Shown in pieces: positions 17,626-26,882 of a DNA stretch of 64,000 nucleotides. A model generated the notes under the pieces. The model ran no database searches, was not told the DNA's origin, and saw only the letters and a program-made list of their open reading frames with translations. The position numbers and the translations under genes are program-made. The stretch lies in NCBI GenBank assembly GCA_964353175.1, contig CAYGUX010000003.1:1-64000 (forward strand), given 5' to 3'. This DNA comes from JAIYCX01 sp964353175. Lineage in GTDB: Bacteria; Bdellovibrionota_C; UBA2361; SZUA-149; DAOLCO01. The stretch's first letter is position 1, and every line of letters begins with the position of its first letter.

Positions 17626-19242
17626 ATGTCTGATCATAATACTACCGCTGGAAATGAATTAAACTACCTAAACTGGGAAAAAGGATTCTGGTCATGGTGG
17701 ATGTCAATCGATCATAAGCGCATTGGCCTAATGTATCTTGGCAGTATGATCTTTTTCTTCTGTATTGGAGGATTGCTTGCACTAGCTGTTAGAACAGAAC
17801 TAATTTCAGCTGGCCCTACTATTATGGATGCTGACACATATAATATGGCTTTCACACTTCATGGTGTCATAATGATCTTCTTATTTATTGTTCCTGGTGT
17901 TCCAGCAACCTTAGGCAACTTCCTTCTCCCACTTATGCTTGGCGCAAAGGACGTAGCTTTCCCTCGCTTAAATAGACTTAGCTATTGGGTTTACGTACTA
18001 GGTGCTCTGTGTGCGGTACTTGCAATGTATTTCAAACTAGATACTGGTTGGACATTCTACAGCCCTTATAGCACAAAGAATGCGCCAGCAGTCATGGCAG
18101 CGACCACTGCAGCATTCGTTTTAGGGTTTGCATCCATTCTCACTGGACTAAACTTTTTAGTTACTATCCATAAAATGAGAGCGCCTGGCTTAACTTGGGA
18201 TAGATTACCCTTATTCGTATGGGCCACCTATGCAACCGCCTTACTACAGGTTATCGCGACTCCAATAATTGGGATAACGCTACTTCTACTATTCCTTGAA
18301 AATGCTTTTGGAATAGGAGTATTCAGACCAGACGTTGGTGGTGATCCTGTTTTATTTCAACATTTATTTTGGTTCTATTCGCATCCAGTTGTGTACATCA
18401 TGATTTTACCAGCGATGGGAATAGTCTCTGAAATCATCCCCGTATTTTCGCGCAAACCAATCTTTGGCTATACCGCAATAGTTTGGGCTAGTATTGGAAT
18501 CGCTGCAGTTTCCTTTCTAGTCTGGGGGCATCACATGTTCGTGGCCGGAATGAGTGATTTAGCTCGATACTTATTCTCATTTATCACTTTCTTTGTGGCC
18601 ATACCAACTGCAGTTAAAGTTTTTAACTGGGTTGCAACAATTTATAAAGGATCTGTTTGTTGGGATTCTCCAATGCTATATTCAATGGCATTTGTATTCC
18701 TTTTCCTAATCGCTGGGACTACAGGAATCCATCTTGCGACATTGGCTACCGATGCTCATTATCATGATACTTACTTTGTAGTTGCCCACTTCCATTATAC
18801 CATTCAAGGTGGAGCTGTAATTGGCCTTTTTGCAGGACTTCATTTCTGGTTCCCTAAAATGTTTGGGAGAATGTATAATGAAAAAATGTCTAAAATTGGA
18901 TTTATACTTTTGTTTATCGGATTCAATGGGACATTTATTCCACAGTTCATCCTTGGGATGCAGGGAATGCCAAGAAGATACTATGACTATCCAGCAGAGT
19001 TCGAGAATCTTCACTACATCTCCACTCTCTTCTCGTATCTAAATGCGGTAGGATATTCATTGGTTCTTCTCAACTTGGGACATGGAATGATTTGGGGTAA
19101 AAAAGCATCTAACAACCCATATGATTCTCTAGGTCTAGAATGGCAAACTAACTCTCCTCCACAACATGATAATTTCGATACCATTCCAGTTGTAACGGAC
19201 TGGAGTTATGGTTATGGAGCTCCTAGCGATTCAAGTCATTAA
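17626..19242 (+). CDS. ctaD: Cytochrome c oxidase subunit I
   Basis: The 538-residue protein is a full-length heme-copper oxidase subunit I with about twelve membrane helices. It carries HGVIM with a heme a ligand, the HPVVYI motif with the His-Tyr pair at the CuB site, HHMF with two CuB histidines, and DAHYHDTYFVVAHFHY with the heme a3 and heme a ligands near the C-terminus. It reduces oxygen to water and pumps protons. It lies 33 bases after ctaC and 31 before ctaE. Heme A synthase and heme O synthase genes are not in the window. Confidence 0.97.
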   Translation: MSDHNTTAGNELNYLNWEKGFWSWWMSIDHKRIGLMYLGSMIFFFCIGGLLALAVRTELISAGPTIMDADTYNMAFTLHGVIMIFLFIVPGVPATLGNFLLPLMLGAKDVAFPRLNRLSYWVYVLGALCAVLAMYFKLDTGWTFYSPYSTKNAPAVMAATTAAFVLGFASILTGLNFLVTIHKMRAPGLTWDRLPLFVWATYATALLQVIATPIIGITLLLLFLENAFGIGVFRPDVGGDPVLFQHLFWFYSHPVVYIMILPAMGIVSEIIPVFSRKPIFGYTAIVWASIGIAAVSFLVWGHHMFVAGMSDLARYLFSFITFFVAIPTAVKVFNWVATIYKGSVCWDSPMLYSMAFVFLFLIAGTTGIHLATLATDAHYHDTYFVVAHFHYTIQGGAVIGLFAGLHFWFPKMFGRMYNEKMSKIGFILLFIGFNGTFIPQFILGMQGMPRRYYDYPAEFENLHYISTLFSYLNAVGYSLVLLNLGHGMIWGKKASNNPYDSLGLEWQTNSPPQHDNFDTIPVVTDWSYGYGAPSDSSH

Positions 19243-19273
19243 GTTTTTATAGTGTATAGGATTTAAAATATAT

Positions 19274-19903
19274 ATGAGTCATTCAGAGTCTTTACCAGCA
19301 GGTCATTATCACCATCTAGAACCCGAACAAGCGTATGTTAGTGCTAAGTTAGCCATGTGGCTATTTCTCGCTACTGAGATACACTTATTCGGAGGTGCTT
19401 TCTGTGCATTTGCATTTTACAGGTGGCGTTATCTAGATATGTTTAATCATTACGCCTCACAGCTGAATGTGTGGTTGGGATTCACTAACACTTTAGTTCT
19501 CCTCACTAGTTCTTGGACTATGGTTTTAGCTGTGGATGCGGCCCAGAAAGGTCGTAATAAATTATGTGGACAGCGATGTTTAATTACAATTGCATTAGGA
19601 ATTGTATTCTTTATCATCAAGGGATTCGAGTACTCAGCAAAGTTTGAACATGGAATCTATCCCTCTACCCATATATTTTGGGGACTATACTTTGCAATGA
19701 CAGGTATCCACGCATTCCATATTCTGGTTGGACTAGGTCTGATCTTCTGGCTATATCTACTAACTAAAAAGAATAGATTTTCAGAGACATATTATACTCC
19801 GGTAGAAGTAATAGGACTATATTGGCACTTAGTTGACGTAATTTGGATTTTTCTATTCCCCTTACTTTATTTACTAGCTGGATTTGGTACTGGCGCTCAT
19901 TAA
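19274..19903 (+). CDS. ctaE: Cytochrome c oxidase subunit III
   Basis: The 209-residue protein has five predicted membrane helices and is the short bacterial form of COX3. Conserved features include KLAMWLFLATEIHLFGGAF, with the membrane Glu, and the C-terminal YWHLVDVIWIFLFPLLYL. Subunit III stabilises subunit I and proton uptake. Its place between ctaD and ctaF is the usual order. Confidence 0.95.
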   Translation: MSHSESLPAGHYHHLEPEQAYVSAKLAMWLFLATEIHLFGGAFCAFAFYRWRYLDMFNHYASQLNVWLGFTNTLVLLTSSWTMVLAVDAAQKGRNKLCGQRCLITIALGIVFFIIKGFEYSAKFEHGIYPSTHIFWGLYFAMTGIHAFHILVGLGLIFWLYLLTKKNRFSETYYTPVEVIGLYWHLVDVIWIFLFPLLYLLAGFGTGAH

Positions 19904-19924
19904 TTTATAGATTAGGACTCAATT

Positions 19925-20377
19925 ATGGCACACGCTGACACATGGAAAAGACTTGGCAAAGGTGATCTTCCAACAGAAGATGCTGCGGTTGGATTGGGGC
20001 ATATTGTACCTGTCTCTATCTACAATACAGTATTCGCTACATTAGTTTGCTTAACTGCAATTACAGTCTGGGCAGCTTCTTTGGAAGTAGGACACACTGC
20101 CCATCTTATTATTGCGATGTTTATTGCCATAATAAAAGCCAGCTTAGTTTACCTCTTTTTTATGCACGTTAAGTATGAAAAGAAAATTATTTGGGTAATT
20201 GTTTTCTATCCGATGATAATCTTAGCGCTCATGATTCTAGGTACCACCGGTGATTCTTCTGTAAAAAGAGAAGTCATCCCATCTTCTGGGGAAATCCTTT
20301 ATAAACAAGGCCAAGCATTTGGTGTTAATGATGAGTTCTTGCAAAAAAACCCTAAAGAAGAAAGCGCACATCATTAA
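19925..20377 (+). CDS. ctaF: Cytochrome c oxidase subunit IV (prokaryotic type)
   Basis: The 150-residue protein has three membrane segments (about 27-50, 57-78 and 87-104) and the motif YLFFMHVKYEKK typical of prokaryotic subunit IV of caa3 oxidases. The soluble C-terminal tail is short and charged. It completes the ctaCDEF order and lies 21 bases after ctaE. The second SCO gene follows directly. Confidence 0.88.
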   Translation: MAHADTWKRLGKGDLPTEDAAVGLGHIVPVSIYNTVFATLVCLTAITVWAASLEVGHTAHLIIAMFIAIIKASLVYLFFMHVKYEKKIIWVIVFYPMIILALMILGTTGDSSVKREVIPSSGEILYKQGQAFGVNDEFLQKNPKEESAHH

Positions 20378-20398
20378 TTGTTTTTATATAAAACTCTA

Positions 20399-20950
20399 AT
20401 GAAAAAATTACTGTTAGTTTTAATCTCAGTTCTCTTAACTTCAGTGGCACTTGCTTCTGATTCGACTCTAAAAAAGCTTGGAACATTGCCAAATTTCGAG
20501 GCTATTGACCAAAATGATGCTCCTTTTTCATCATTAAGTCTTGAAGGTAAGGTTAGTATAATCAATTTCTTTTTTACGAGCTGCCAAGGTCCTTGTCCTG
20601 TCTTAATGTCAAAGATCAAACTAGTAATTGAAAAATCGAAATCATGTAAAGAACTAAACGTCATATCCATCTCAGTGGACCCTGAGAATGACTCTCCAGA
20701 TGTGTTAAACTCCTATTCTCAAACAAGAGGATTCGAAGAGTCAAATTGGAAATTGCTTAGAATGGATAAAGAAAAAGTCATTGATTTAATAAACAATGGA
20801 GTTCACCTTGGTCAGGGAGATTCCGTAGTTAATCATACGACTAGGGTTGTACTCGTGGACAAAAGTTTATCCATTAGGGCACTTGTTAGAGGCATGGATA
20901 ATGATTCAATAGACATCCTATCGAGCGGCATCCAGGATCTGTGCAAATAA
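20399..20950 (+). CDS. Second SCO1/SenC-family copper chaperone, secreted
   Basis: I choose the ATG at 20399 over the TTG at 20378 because it gives a clean signal peptide (residues 1-19, ALA-S). The mature protein is a thioredoxin-like SCO domain: Cys62 and Cys66 in TSCQGPCPVLM, and a His in VNHTTRVVLVD as the third copper ligand. There is no membrane anchor beyond the signal peptide, unlike the SCO at 15721. It lies just behind ctaF and probably shares the oxidase operon. The two SCO copies may divide the work between copper delivery and thiol reduction. Confidence 0.88.
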   Translation: MKKLLLVLISVLLTSVALASDSTLKKLGTLPNFEAIDQNDAPFSSLSLEGKVSIINFFFTSCQGPCPVLMSKIKLVIEKSKSCKELNVISISVDPENDSPDVLNSYSQTRGFEESNWKLLRMDKEKVIDLINNGVHLGQGDSVVNHTTRVVLVDKSLSIRALVRGMDNDSIDILSSGIQDLCK

Positions 20951-21014
20951 GAGCCCCAAAAGCATTCACCTAATTTAAGTCAAGAATACTCCCTGAAGAA
21001 AAAGTAATCTTAAT

Positions 21015-21038
21015 CTAGGCTCGAAATCCTAGTTTTTT
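21015..21038 (+). terminator. Weak hairpin with T-run after the oxidase operon
   Basis: CTAGG at 21015-21019 pairs with CCTAG at 21028-21032 and is followed directly by six T residues. The stem is only five pairs, so it is a candidate rho-independent terminator and no more. Confidence 0.35.
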
Positions 21039-21138
21039 AGCTCTACTCTTCCCTCTCATAATTATTATGAAAATTTAATCCAAGATCTACGATAATAAAT
21101 GTTTAGGTATAACATTCAGATAACTCTTGGAGATAAAC

Positions 21139-22107
21139 ATGCGAATAAATAGCACAATAGCGATGAGCAAAACGGAATTTACGCCCTCAGGGGCGATAGT
21201 AAAGCCTATTAAATATTCAGATGATAGCAATAAACAAACAAACTCTACGAAAGAATCTAAAGAGTTTACACTAAATCTGAGTACTCTAAAGGAAAAGGAT
21301 TTTATAAATAAACTTAAACAATCCTTAGATTCCAATACTAGCGAGCAAGTAGATGAAGAGACTTTACAAAGTAAAATAGTCCAATCAATTCTATCCGAGG
21401 CAAATCAAGAGACGGCCCTAGTTTTTGATTCAAAATTTGAAGCTTTGCAATCATCTGGAATGAGTGTCGAAGATGCAGTAAATGCCTCTTTGAAAAATCT
21501 AGTAAAAGAAGGCTATTTGACTCAAAGTGATGGTAACCTTATCAATGGCATCTCTTTTAAAGCGAGCCAACTTGACTCTAATCTTGAGGCACTTTACGAT
21601 GGGAAAGGAAGTGCGAACGATACCACTATTGCCACAGATAGCATTGAAAATGCTATACTAAAGGCTAGCGAAGTTCTAGGGGCTATTGAATCACAAGATT
21701 ATAGCCAGGTCAGTAGAAGCTTAGAATTGAAGTCCAACGCAGTCAATCCTAGTAGCAGTACCGGTGGCGGAACAGCTGATTCTAGTGGAAGCGTCACTTC
21801 TGCGTCATCAAGGGCGGGGTTTTTATGGAAACCAGTTTCAGAAAGTAATGGTAAACTCGTTGTGTTGTTACCAACAGGGCTCAAAGGTCAAGTAGAGTCA
21901 GTTGATATATATTCTACCCTACCTGAGAACGGAGGTACTCCATTGGATAAGGGGAACTTCACTGGGAATGCAAATGGGGATAGAGGACACTTTAGATTTA
22001 GTAAGCCTGGCGCAGATTATCCAGATAATTCCTATGTTATCGTAAAATTAAAAGATGGGTCACAGGAAGTATTTCCTATCGGAGATAGCTCTCAAAGAAA
22101 TAACTAA
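21139..22107 (+). CDS. Orphan protein with helical N-terminal half and beta-rich C-terminal domain
   Basis: I start at the ATG at 21139 because GGAG at 21129-21132 is well spaced. The 322-residue product has no signal peptide or membrane helix. Residues 25-190 are helical and rich in Ser, Asn, Lys and Glu. A low-complexity Ser/Thr/Gly linker lies near 200-225. The last 95 residues form a compact beta-rich domain beginning GFLWKPVSESNGKLVVLLP and containing GHFRFSKPGADYPD, which looks like a small sandwich module. I recognise no family. It is a single gene between the oxidase operon and rpsT. A surface or appendage-linked role is conceivable, as is a structural role. Confidence 0.7.
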   Translation: MRINSTIAMSKTEFTPSGAIVKPIKYSDDSNKQTNSTKESKEFTLNLSTLKEKDFINKLKQSLDSNTSEQVDEETLQSKIVQSILSEANQETALVFDSKFEALQSSGMSVEDAVNASLKNLVKEGYLTQSDGNLINGISFKASQLDSNLEALYDGKGSANDTTIATDSIENAILKASEVLGAIESQDYSQVSRSLELKSNAVNPSSSTGGGTADSSGSVTSASSRAGFLWKPVSESNGKLVVLLPTGLKGQVESVDIYSTLPENGGTPLDKGNFTGNANGDRGHFRFSKPGADYPDNSYVIVKLKDGSQEVFPIGDSSQRNN

Positions 22108-22192
22108 TAATATCAACAAGATACATAAGCAGTATTTAGATGGGTTATTGACCTTAAGTGTTAATAACTCATTTAAAATGTAAGTGATTATC

Positions 22193-22228
22193 TTTACATT
22201 ATGAATGTAATAATCTATAAACACCTCA
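22193..22228 (+). promoter_or_regulatory. Sigma70-type promoter for rpsT
   Basis: TTTACA at 22193-22198 and TATAAA at 22216-22221 are separated by exactly 17 bases, close to the consensus for both hexamers. Transcription would start near 22228, about 38 bases before the rpsT start codon. Confidence 0.65.
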
Positions 22229-22265
22229 AATTTATTACACTTTGGAATTAACCTAATATTATATT

Positions 22266-22547
22266 ATGGCAACACATAAATCAGCTATTAAAAGACACAA
22301 ACAAAGTCTTAAAAGAAGAGAAAGAAACAGAACTACAAAATCTAGCTTAAGAACAGCTATTAAGAAAACTGTAGAATTAATTGTAGCTGGTGATCTTGCA
22401 GCTGCCAATTCTCATGCTAAGTTAGCTACTAAGATGTTTGATAAAGCCGCTATTCATGGAATTCTACATAAGAAAACAGCCGCTAGATCAATCTCTCGAT
22501 TATATCAAAAAATTAATCAGGCAAGCAACGAAGGCGCGAGCGCTTAA
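22266..22547 (+). CDS. rpsT: 30S ribosomal protein S20
   Basis: The 93-residue basic protein has the S20 hallmark N-terminus (ATHKSAIKRHKQSLKRRERN), followed by TTKSSLRTAIKKTVE and the conserved KAAIHGILHKKTAARSISRL. It binds 16S rRNA in the small subunit. It has its own promoter and terminator, so it is monocistronic. There is no strong Shine-Dalgarno sequence in front of the ATG. Confidence 0.97.
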   Translation: MATHKSAIKRHKQSLKRRERNRTTKSSLRTAIKKTVELIVAGDLAAANSHAKLATKMFDKAAIHGILHKKTAARSISRLYQKINQASNEGASA

Positions 22548-22570
22548 ACAATTCTAAGTTGACTTCTTGA

Positions 22571-22600
22571 AAGGCCCTACAATTTGTAGGGCCTTTTTTT
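22571..22600 (+). terminator. Rho-independent terminator of rpsT
   Basis: GGCCCTAC at 22573-22580 pairs with GTAGGGCC at 22586-22593 around a five-base loop and is followed by seven T residues. Confidence 0.92.
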
Positions 22601-22699
22601 ATCCCACTCCCTAAGAACTATTTTTTTTAATCTGAAATAAATTAAAAAAAATTGCGATATTAATAGAATGACTAGTAACTCTATTAATAGGTGCAACTT

Positions 22700-23437
22700 A
22701 TGAATATAAACCCCATAGCTCCATTAGCTATTAATCCCTCAATTTACGAAAAGCAAAGTATTCTTAGCACTCATAATGCCTCAGATAATTTGCCGGTAAA
22801 TTTTGGACCGAAGATGCTAAGTGGGCCTATACCTTCCACTCAAATATCAAGTAATCTTGACCTTCAAAAACTTAGTTTTGGAAACAGTGCAGATAATTAT
22901 TTTAACCTAGGCATAAATAGGCAAATATATTCTCCTAGTGCGCTATCGGAAACTAAGTATATAAATTTCAATCAGGAAGATCTGCGAGCAATCTCATTTG
23001 AAACGATTCTAGATCAACCACATTCGATAAACTCATTATTCACAGATGAAGTAAAAAAATTGGTGGAAGACCTTGTCGAGATGCAAAAACACAAATTAAC
23101 GCTGACTGCCAAAGACTCTGTGAATGATACGGTCTCCAATGCTCAATTCTATGATAGTGGAATTCTCTCTTCTGATAAACATAGTATTTCACCAAATCAA
23201 ATTAGCTTGCCTCTCAATCACTTAATAGGAGATATGAAGGGGGATCAAATCTTCAGTAAAGAACCGCGAAAGAAAAATGAAAATCAACGGACTAAACAGA
23301 GCTTAGATGATCAATCTGAACAACCTTATAGTAAGGGGAAGGAGAAAAGCTCAAAAAGTATAATGAAACATCTGATTCTTACCTTTGGTAGGAGACTTGA
23401 GAGCTTCTCCAAGGCACTTATTGAGGTGAGCAACTAG
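22700..23437 (+). CDS. Orphan Asn/Ser-rich protein of unknown function
   Basis: I use the ATG at 22700 instead of the GTG at 22691 because AGGTG at 22689-22693 then serves as ribosome binding site. The 245-residue product has no signal peptide or membrane helix. It has an N-terminal half rich in Asn, Ser, Ile and Pro, a predicted helix around residues 110-140 (SLFTDEVKKLVEDLVEMQ), a basic linker (KEPRKKNENQRTK) and a C-terminal basic helix. I know no family for it. It overlaps the purK stop by four bases (shared CTAG) in a convergent arrangement. The open frame, clear ribosome site and gene-like composition argue that it is real. Confidence 0.6.
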   Translation: MNINPIAPLAINPSIYEKQSILSTHNASDNLPVNFGPKMLSGPIPSTQISSNLDLQKLSFGNSADNYFNLGINRQIYSPSALSETKYINFNQEDLRAISFETILDQPHSINSLFTDEVKKLVEDLVEMQKHKLTLTAKDSVNDTVSNAQFYDSGILSSDKHSISPNQISLPLNHLIGDMKGDQIFSKEPRKKNENQRTKQSLDDQSEQPYSKGKEKSSKSIMKHLILTFGRRLESFSKALIEVSN

Positions 23438-24522
23438 AATAGACTATTCGCGCTTTTTTCTAACTCTAAAAGTTCTGTAGTGTTCGCTCCCAATATCGTA
23501 ATATGCCCAACTTTTCTACGATTAGAAATATCTGCCTTAGCGTACCAATGATAGTGAAGGTTGGGTATCGCGAGTAGCTTATCCCTATCGCCTCTAGTCC
23601 CCAATAAATTCAACATTAGACTCGGGGAGACTAAACTAGTGGAACCTAAACTCATGCCCATTACAGCTCTAATATGATTCTCAAACTGTGAACAATGCGC
23701 ACCTTCTATAGTCCAATGTCCTGAATTATGTACCCTTGGAGCATATTCATTAAATAAAATCTGTCCATCACATTGGAAGAACTCAACACTTAGAACACCG
23801 ACATAATTTAAAGCTTCCAGTAATAACTGTACATAGGAGCTACCAACCTTATACGCTTCTGTTTCTCTCCCAATTCCACCGACTAAAGTCTTTACTAAAA
23901 TTCCATTAGAGTGAGTATTTTCGCATGGATCATAATAACTAATATTGCCTTTCCGATCTCGTACTCCAATTATCGAAAATTCACTCTGAAAATTTATTTT
24001 TTCTTCCAATATAACTGGAACATTTGCAATTTGGCTTAAATTCTCCTTTAAATCTAAGTAAGAACCAAAACTCCACTGCCCCTTTCCATCATACCCAGAA
24101 GAATTAGTTTTTAAAATTGCTGGAAAAGCAAAATCCTTAGAAAGTTCTAGAAGTTCTAAGGGAGAATTAGCGAAAATAAAATTGGGTACTGCAATTCCCA
24201 ATTTTTTCGCAAAAGACTTTTCAACTACCCTTTCTCGAGTAGTATTCAAGGCGATACCATGAGGGAACACACTATATTTTAGGCTTAACGCATCGACTAA
24301 GGCAATTGGAATATTCTCAAACTCATAGGTAATCGCCTCACAATCTTTAAGAAAAAGGCTAATCGCTTCGACATCTTCAAAATTTGTTACTAATAAATTA
24401 GAAATGCCCTTACAAGGACTATTCTCTTTATCGCTAACAATAAAAGGTATGATTCCGAGCTGATGACAACTTAAAGCCATCATTCGAGCTAACTGCCCAC
24501 CTCCTAAAATTCCAATTTTCAT
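23434..24522 (-). CDS. purK: 5-(carboxyamino)imidazole ribonucleotide synthase
   Basis: The 362-residue ATP-grasp protein begins IGILGGGQLARMMALSCHQLG, the PurK N-terminal signature. The block TYEFENIP, the ATP-grasp lysines in ILKTNSSGYDGKGQW and the motif EFFQCDGQILFNEYAPRVHNSGHWTIEG are all present. It makes N5-CAIR from AIR, ATP and bicarbonate in purine synthesis, handing the product to PurE. It lies five bases after purE on the same strand. Confidence 0.96.
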   Translation of the reverse strand: MKIGILGGGQLARMMALSCHQLGIIPFIVSDKENSPCKGISNLLVTNFEDVEAISLFLKDCEAITYEFENIPIALVDALSLKYSVFPHGIALNTTRERVVEKSFAKKLGIAVPNFIFANSPLELLELSKDFAFPAILKTNSSGYDGKGQWSFGSYLDLKENLSQIANVPVILEEKINFQSEFSIIGVRDRKGNISYYDPCENTHSNGILVKTLVGGIGRETEAYKVGSSYVQLLLEALNYVGVLSVEFFQCDGQILFNEYAPRVHNSGHWTIEGAHCSQFENHIRAVMGMSLGSTSLVSPSLMLNLLGTRGDRDKLLAIPNLHYHWYAKADISNRRKVGHITILGANTTELLELEKSANSLF

Positions 24523-24527
24523 CTTAA

Positions 24528-25016
24528 CTATTTCCGTGGATCTCTAGCTTCACTAACAGCTTTAGTTTGCTTAGCCTTATACTTTCTAACGGCATCACGA
24601 TATTCTGGGAATTTAATACCTAAAATCTCACCAGCCAATAGGCCCGCATTAAGTGCTCCAGCCTTCCCAATTGCTACAGTGGCAACTGGTACTCCTCCTG
24701 GCATCTGAACAATAGATAGGAGAGAATCCATGCCTTGAAGAGCTTTAGATTCTACAGGGACACCGATTACGGGAAGAATAGTCTTAGAAGCTGTCATACC
24801 AGGTAAATGAGCTGCTCCTCCTGCACCTGCGATAATAACCTCCAAGCCACGTTCCTCAGCGGTATTAGCATACTCAAACATCCAATCAGGTGTTCTGTGT
24901 GCGCTGACTACATTTACCTCGTAGGGAATAGACAAAGCAGATAAGATGTCTGCGCTATGGCTCATGGTTTCCCAATCGCTCTTAGAGCCCATTATTATGC
25001 CGACAAGTGGTTTCAC
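24528..25016 (-). CDS. purE: N5-carboxyaminoimidazole ribonucleotide mutase
   Basis: The 162-residue protein has the class I PurE motifs GSKSDWETM (10-18), SAHRTPDWMFEY, and AGAGGAAHLPGM. It converts N5-CAIR to CAIR, so the organism uses the two-step PurK/PurE route. The start is a GTG with GGAG seven bases upstream. It follows the quinone oxidoreductase-like gene by 25 bases. Confidence 0.96.
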   Translation of the reverse strand: MKPLVGIIMGSKSDWETMSHSADILSALSIPYEVNVVSAHRTPDWMFEYANTAEERGLEVIIAGAGGAAHLPGMTASKTILPVIGVPVESKALQGMDSLLSIVQMPGGVPVATVAIGKAGALNAGLLAGEILGIKFPEYRDAVRKYKAKQTKAVSEARDPRK

Positions 25017-25041
25017 CGAATAACTCCTAACAATTAATATA

Positions 25042-26028
25042 TTACTGCTTTATATCCCATTTAAGTACAACATTTCCAGTATTCTTATGATGAATAAGGT
25101 GATCAAAAGCTTCATTTACAGATTTATAGCTAAATACACTGTCCAAACAAGGTAAAAAGTCAGACTTTTGGGCATCTATACTTGGAAGAATAACACTAGA
25201 GATAAAATTTAATATTTTAGATTTAGTCTCAATATCCTGAGATCTAAGGGTCGAAGCGATAATAGTAATATTTTTTTTAAGCAATTTAGATAAATCAAGC
25301 TCAGTCCTATTACCACCCAACAATCCAATCAATAGAACCTTTCCTTTATACCTTAACATTTCACAATTAGCAGAAAAATAAGACGCGCCAACTGTATCTA
25401 GAATATGGGTAAATCCATTACTATTAGAGGCTAAAAAATTCCTAAAACTTTCCTCTTTGTAGTTTACCACCTCCTTAAAGCCTAAAGAATATAAATAATC
25501 GGCTTTAGATTCTTGGCCTACTACCCCGACTACCTCTGCCCCTATGTTACGTAGAATATGCAAGGCGGCCAAACCAACTCCCCCCGCAGCGGAATATACA
25601 AGTACTCGACTCTCTGAATTCACTTGCCCCAATAAAATTATATTTAAATATGCTGTTGCATACGACTCTGGGATACATGCAAGTTCTTCGAAACTAAGTT
25701 TACTAGTAGTCTCAATTAAACTTGTCTCTGCCACATCTACAATACTACTATAGCAACCGCCTTCAAGCAGTCCGATTACTTTTTTATCAACTTCCCAATC
25801 CTTTTCGGTACAATTTGAATCTAGCACTATTCCTGAAAACTCTAAGCCAGGTATGTCGCCATAATCTTTACTAGAAGGATATATACCTTTCGCTTGAAGT
25901 ATGTCCGCTCTATTAACACCAGAACACTTCACAACTACTCGAACATAACCCTTTTTTAATGGGACTAATTCAAACTCCTTCAATACAAGGCATTTATTTT
26001 CAATTAAATAGACTAATTTGCTTTTCAT
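25042..26028 (-). CDS. NAD(P)H quinone oxidoreductase-like protein of the medium-chain dehydrogenase family
   Basis: I start at the ATG at 26028 (sequence MKSKLVYLIENK) because an upstream start would overlap the exonuclease gene and add a stretch unlike the family. The 328-residue product has the GroES-like N-terminal fold with CSGVNRADILQAKGIYP and the cofactor motif SAAGGVGLAAL. It lacks the structural zinc Cys set, as in quinone oxidoreductases and enoyl reductase relatives. It should reduce a quinone or enone with NADPH; the substrate is unknown. It sits in an operon with the exonuclease and purEK, which gives no functional hint. Confidence 0.82.
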   Translation of the reverse strand: MKSKLVYLIENKCLVLKEFELVPLKKGYVRVVVKCSGVNRADILQAKGIYPSSKDYGDIPGLEFSGIVLDSNCTEKDWEVDKKVIGLLEGGCYSSIVDVAETSLIETTSKLSFEELACIPESYATAYLNIILLGQVNSESRVLVYSAAGGVGLAALHILRNIGAEVVGVVGQESKADYLYSLGFKEVVNYKEESFRNFLASNSNGFTHILDTVGASYFSANCEMLRYKGKVLLIGLLGGNRTELDLSKLLKKNITIIASTLRSQDIETKSKILNFISSVILPSIDAQKSDFLPCLDSVFSYKSVNEAFDHLIHHKNTGNVVLKWDIKQ

Positions 26029-26036
26029 CAAATGCC

Positions 26037-26882
26037 CTACACAATTGAGGCCACAGTAGTACGTAGGTCTTTCCACACATCCAAATAATGCAATAGATGT
26101 TGCTTACCAGCATTACCTTGAGTTACTAAAAGATCTTCTAACAATTGTTGTTCAGCTTCATACTGATTAAAATCAAAGAACCCAGAGAAATATGCCATCC
26201 TTAACCAAACTAAATAAGTTGTTACAGAATCACATTCATTATAATCAACGATCTCCTTGATTTTACCTTCTTCCCAAAGCACCCTAACTTGATTCCCATC
26301 AACATCTAACTTCCCCGGTATGCCACAAGAAACTGCAAGCTCATGCAAGGAAGGATTCCCCTTCCCCCATGTACCTATAACAGATCGAATATCAATATGA
26401 GCTTCACTGCTCTTGGAAAAGTAGTCGTACCCTTCCCAAGGCTTATTCGGCCTCTTAGAGAACTCTGGTGCAGTTACACCTGTACATAAAGCTCTTTGTA
26501 AGATTATTGGTAAATCAGCTTCATGGGAATTAAATCCAACTAACTGGGGCTGCTTCTTTCCAATAGCACTAAGGAAACGCTCTATAATTTTACTTTCCTC
26601 CATCCGATTCCCATCTGATGGCAAAGCATGTAGATCAAGGTGAACCTCACCACCATTTTTTATCTCCCTAGAAAGAATCGCTACGGAGACAATCCGTGAA
26701 ACTATTAGTTTTAAAAAAGGCTCAGGGTTCTCCTCCGTGGCTCCCGCGGCTTTCCACATCTGTTCTAATACAATGGAATCGTTGGACTCTTTTGGCAACT
26801 TATGTACAAGCCTACCTCTACTAATATCTGGCACCCATTCGCAATCAAATGCCCATAACAATTTTGGCATAGTTTTAAGCAT
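26037..26882 (-). CDS. Predicted 3'-5' exonuclease related to the PolB exonuclease domain
   Basis: The 281-residue protein shows the DEDDy exonuclease motifs in order: Exo I AFDCEWVPD (10-18), Exo II VGFNSHEADLPIIL and Exo III DYNECDSVTTY, with the Tyr-x3-Asp spacing of the DEDDy class. This combination matches the stand-alone exonuclease family related to DNA polymerase B. It probably trims DNA or RNA 3' ends. The ribosome binding site AAAGGAGAG precedes the ATG. It is first in the operon with the oxidoreductase and purEK. Confidence 0.85.
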   Translation of the reverse strand: MLKTMPKLLWAFDCEWVPDISRGRLVHKLPKESNDSIVLEQMWKAAGATEENPEPFLKLIVSRIVSVAILSREIKNGGEVHLDLHALPSDGNRMEESKIIERFLSAIGKKQPQLVGFNSHEADLPIILQRALCTGVTAPEFSKRPNKPWEGYDYFSKSSEAHIDIRSVIGTWGKGNPSLHELAVSCGIPGKLDVDGNQVRVLWEEGKIKEIVDYNECDSVTTYLVWLRMAYFSGFFDFNQYEAEQQLLEDLLVTQGNAGKQHLLHYLDVWKDLRTTVASIV

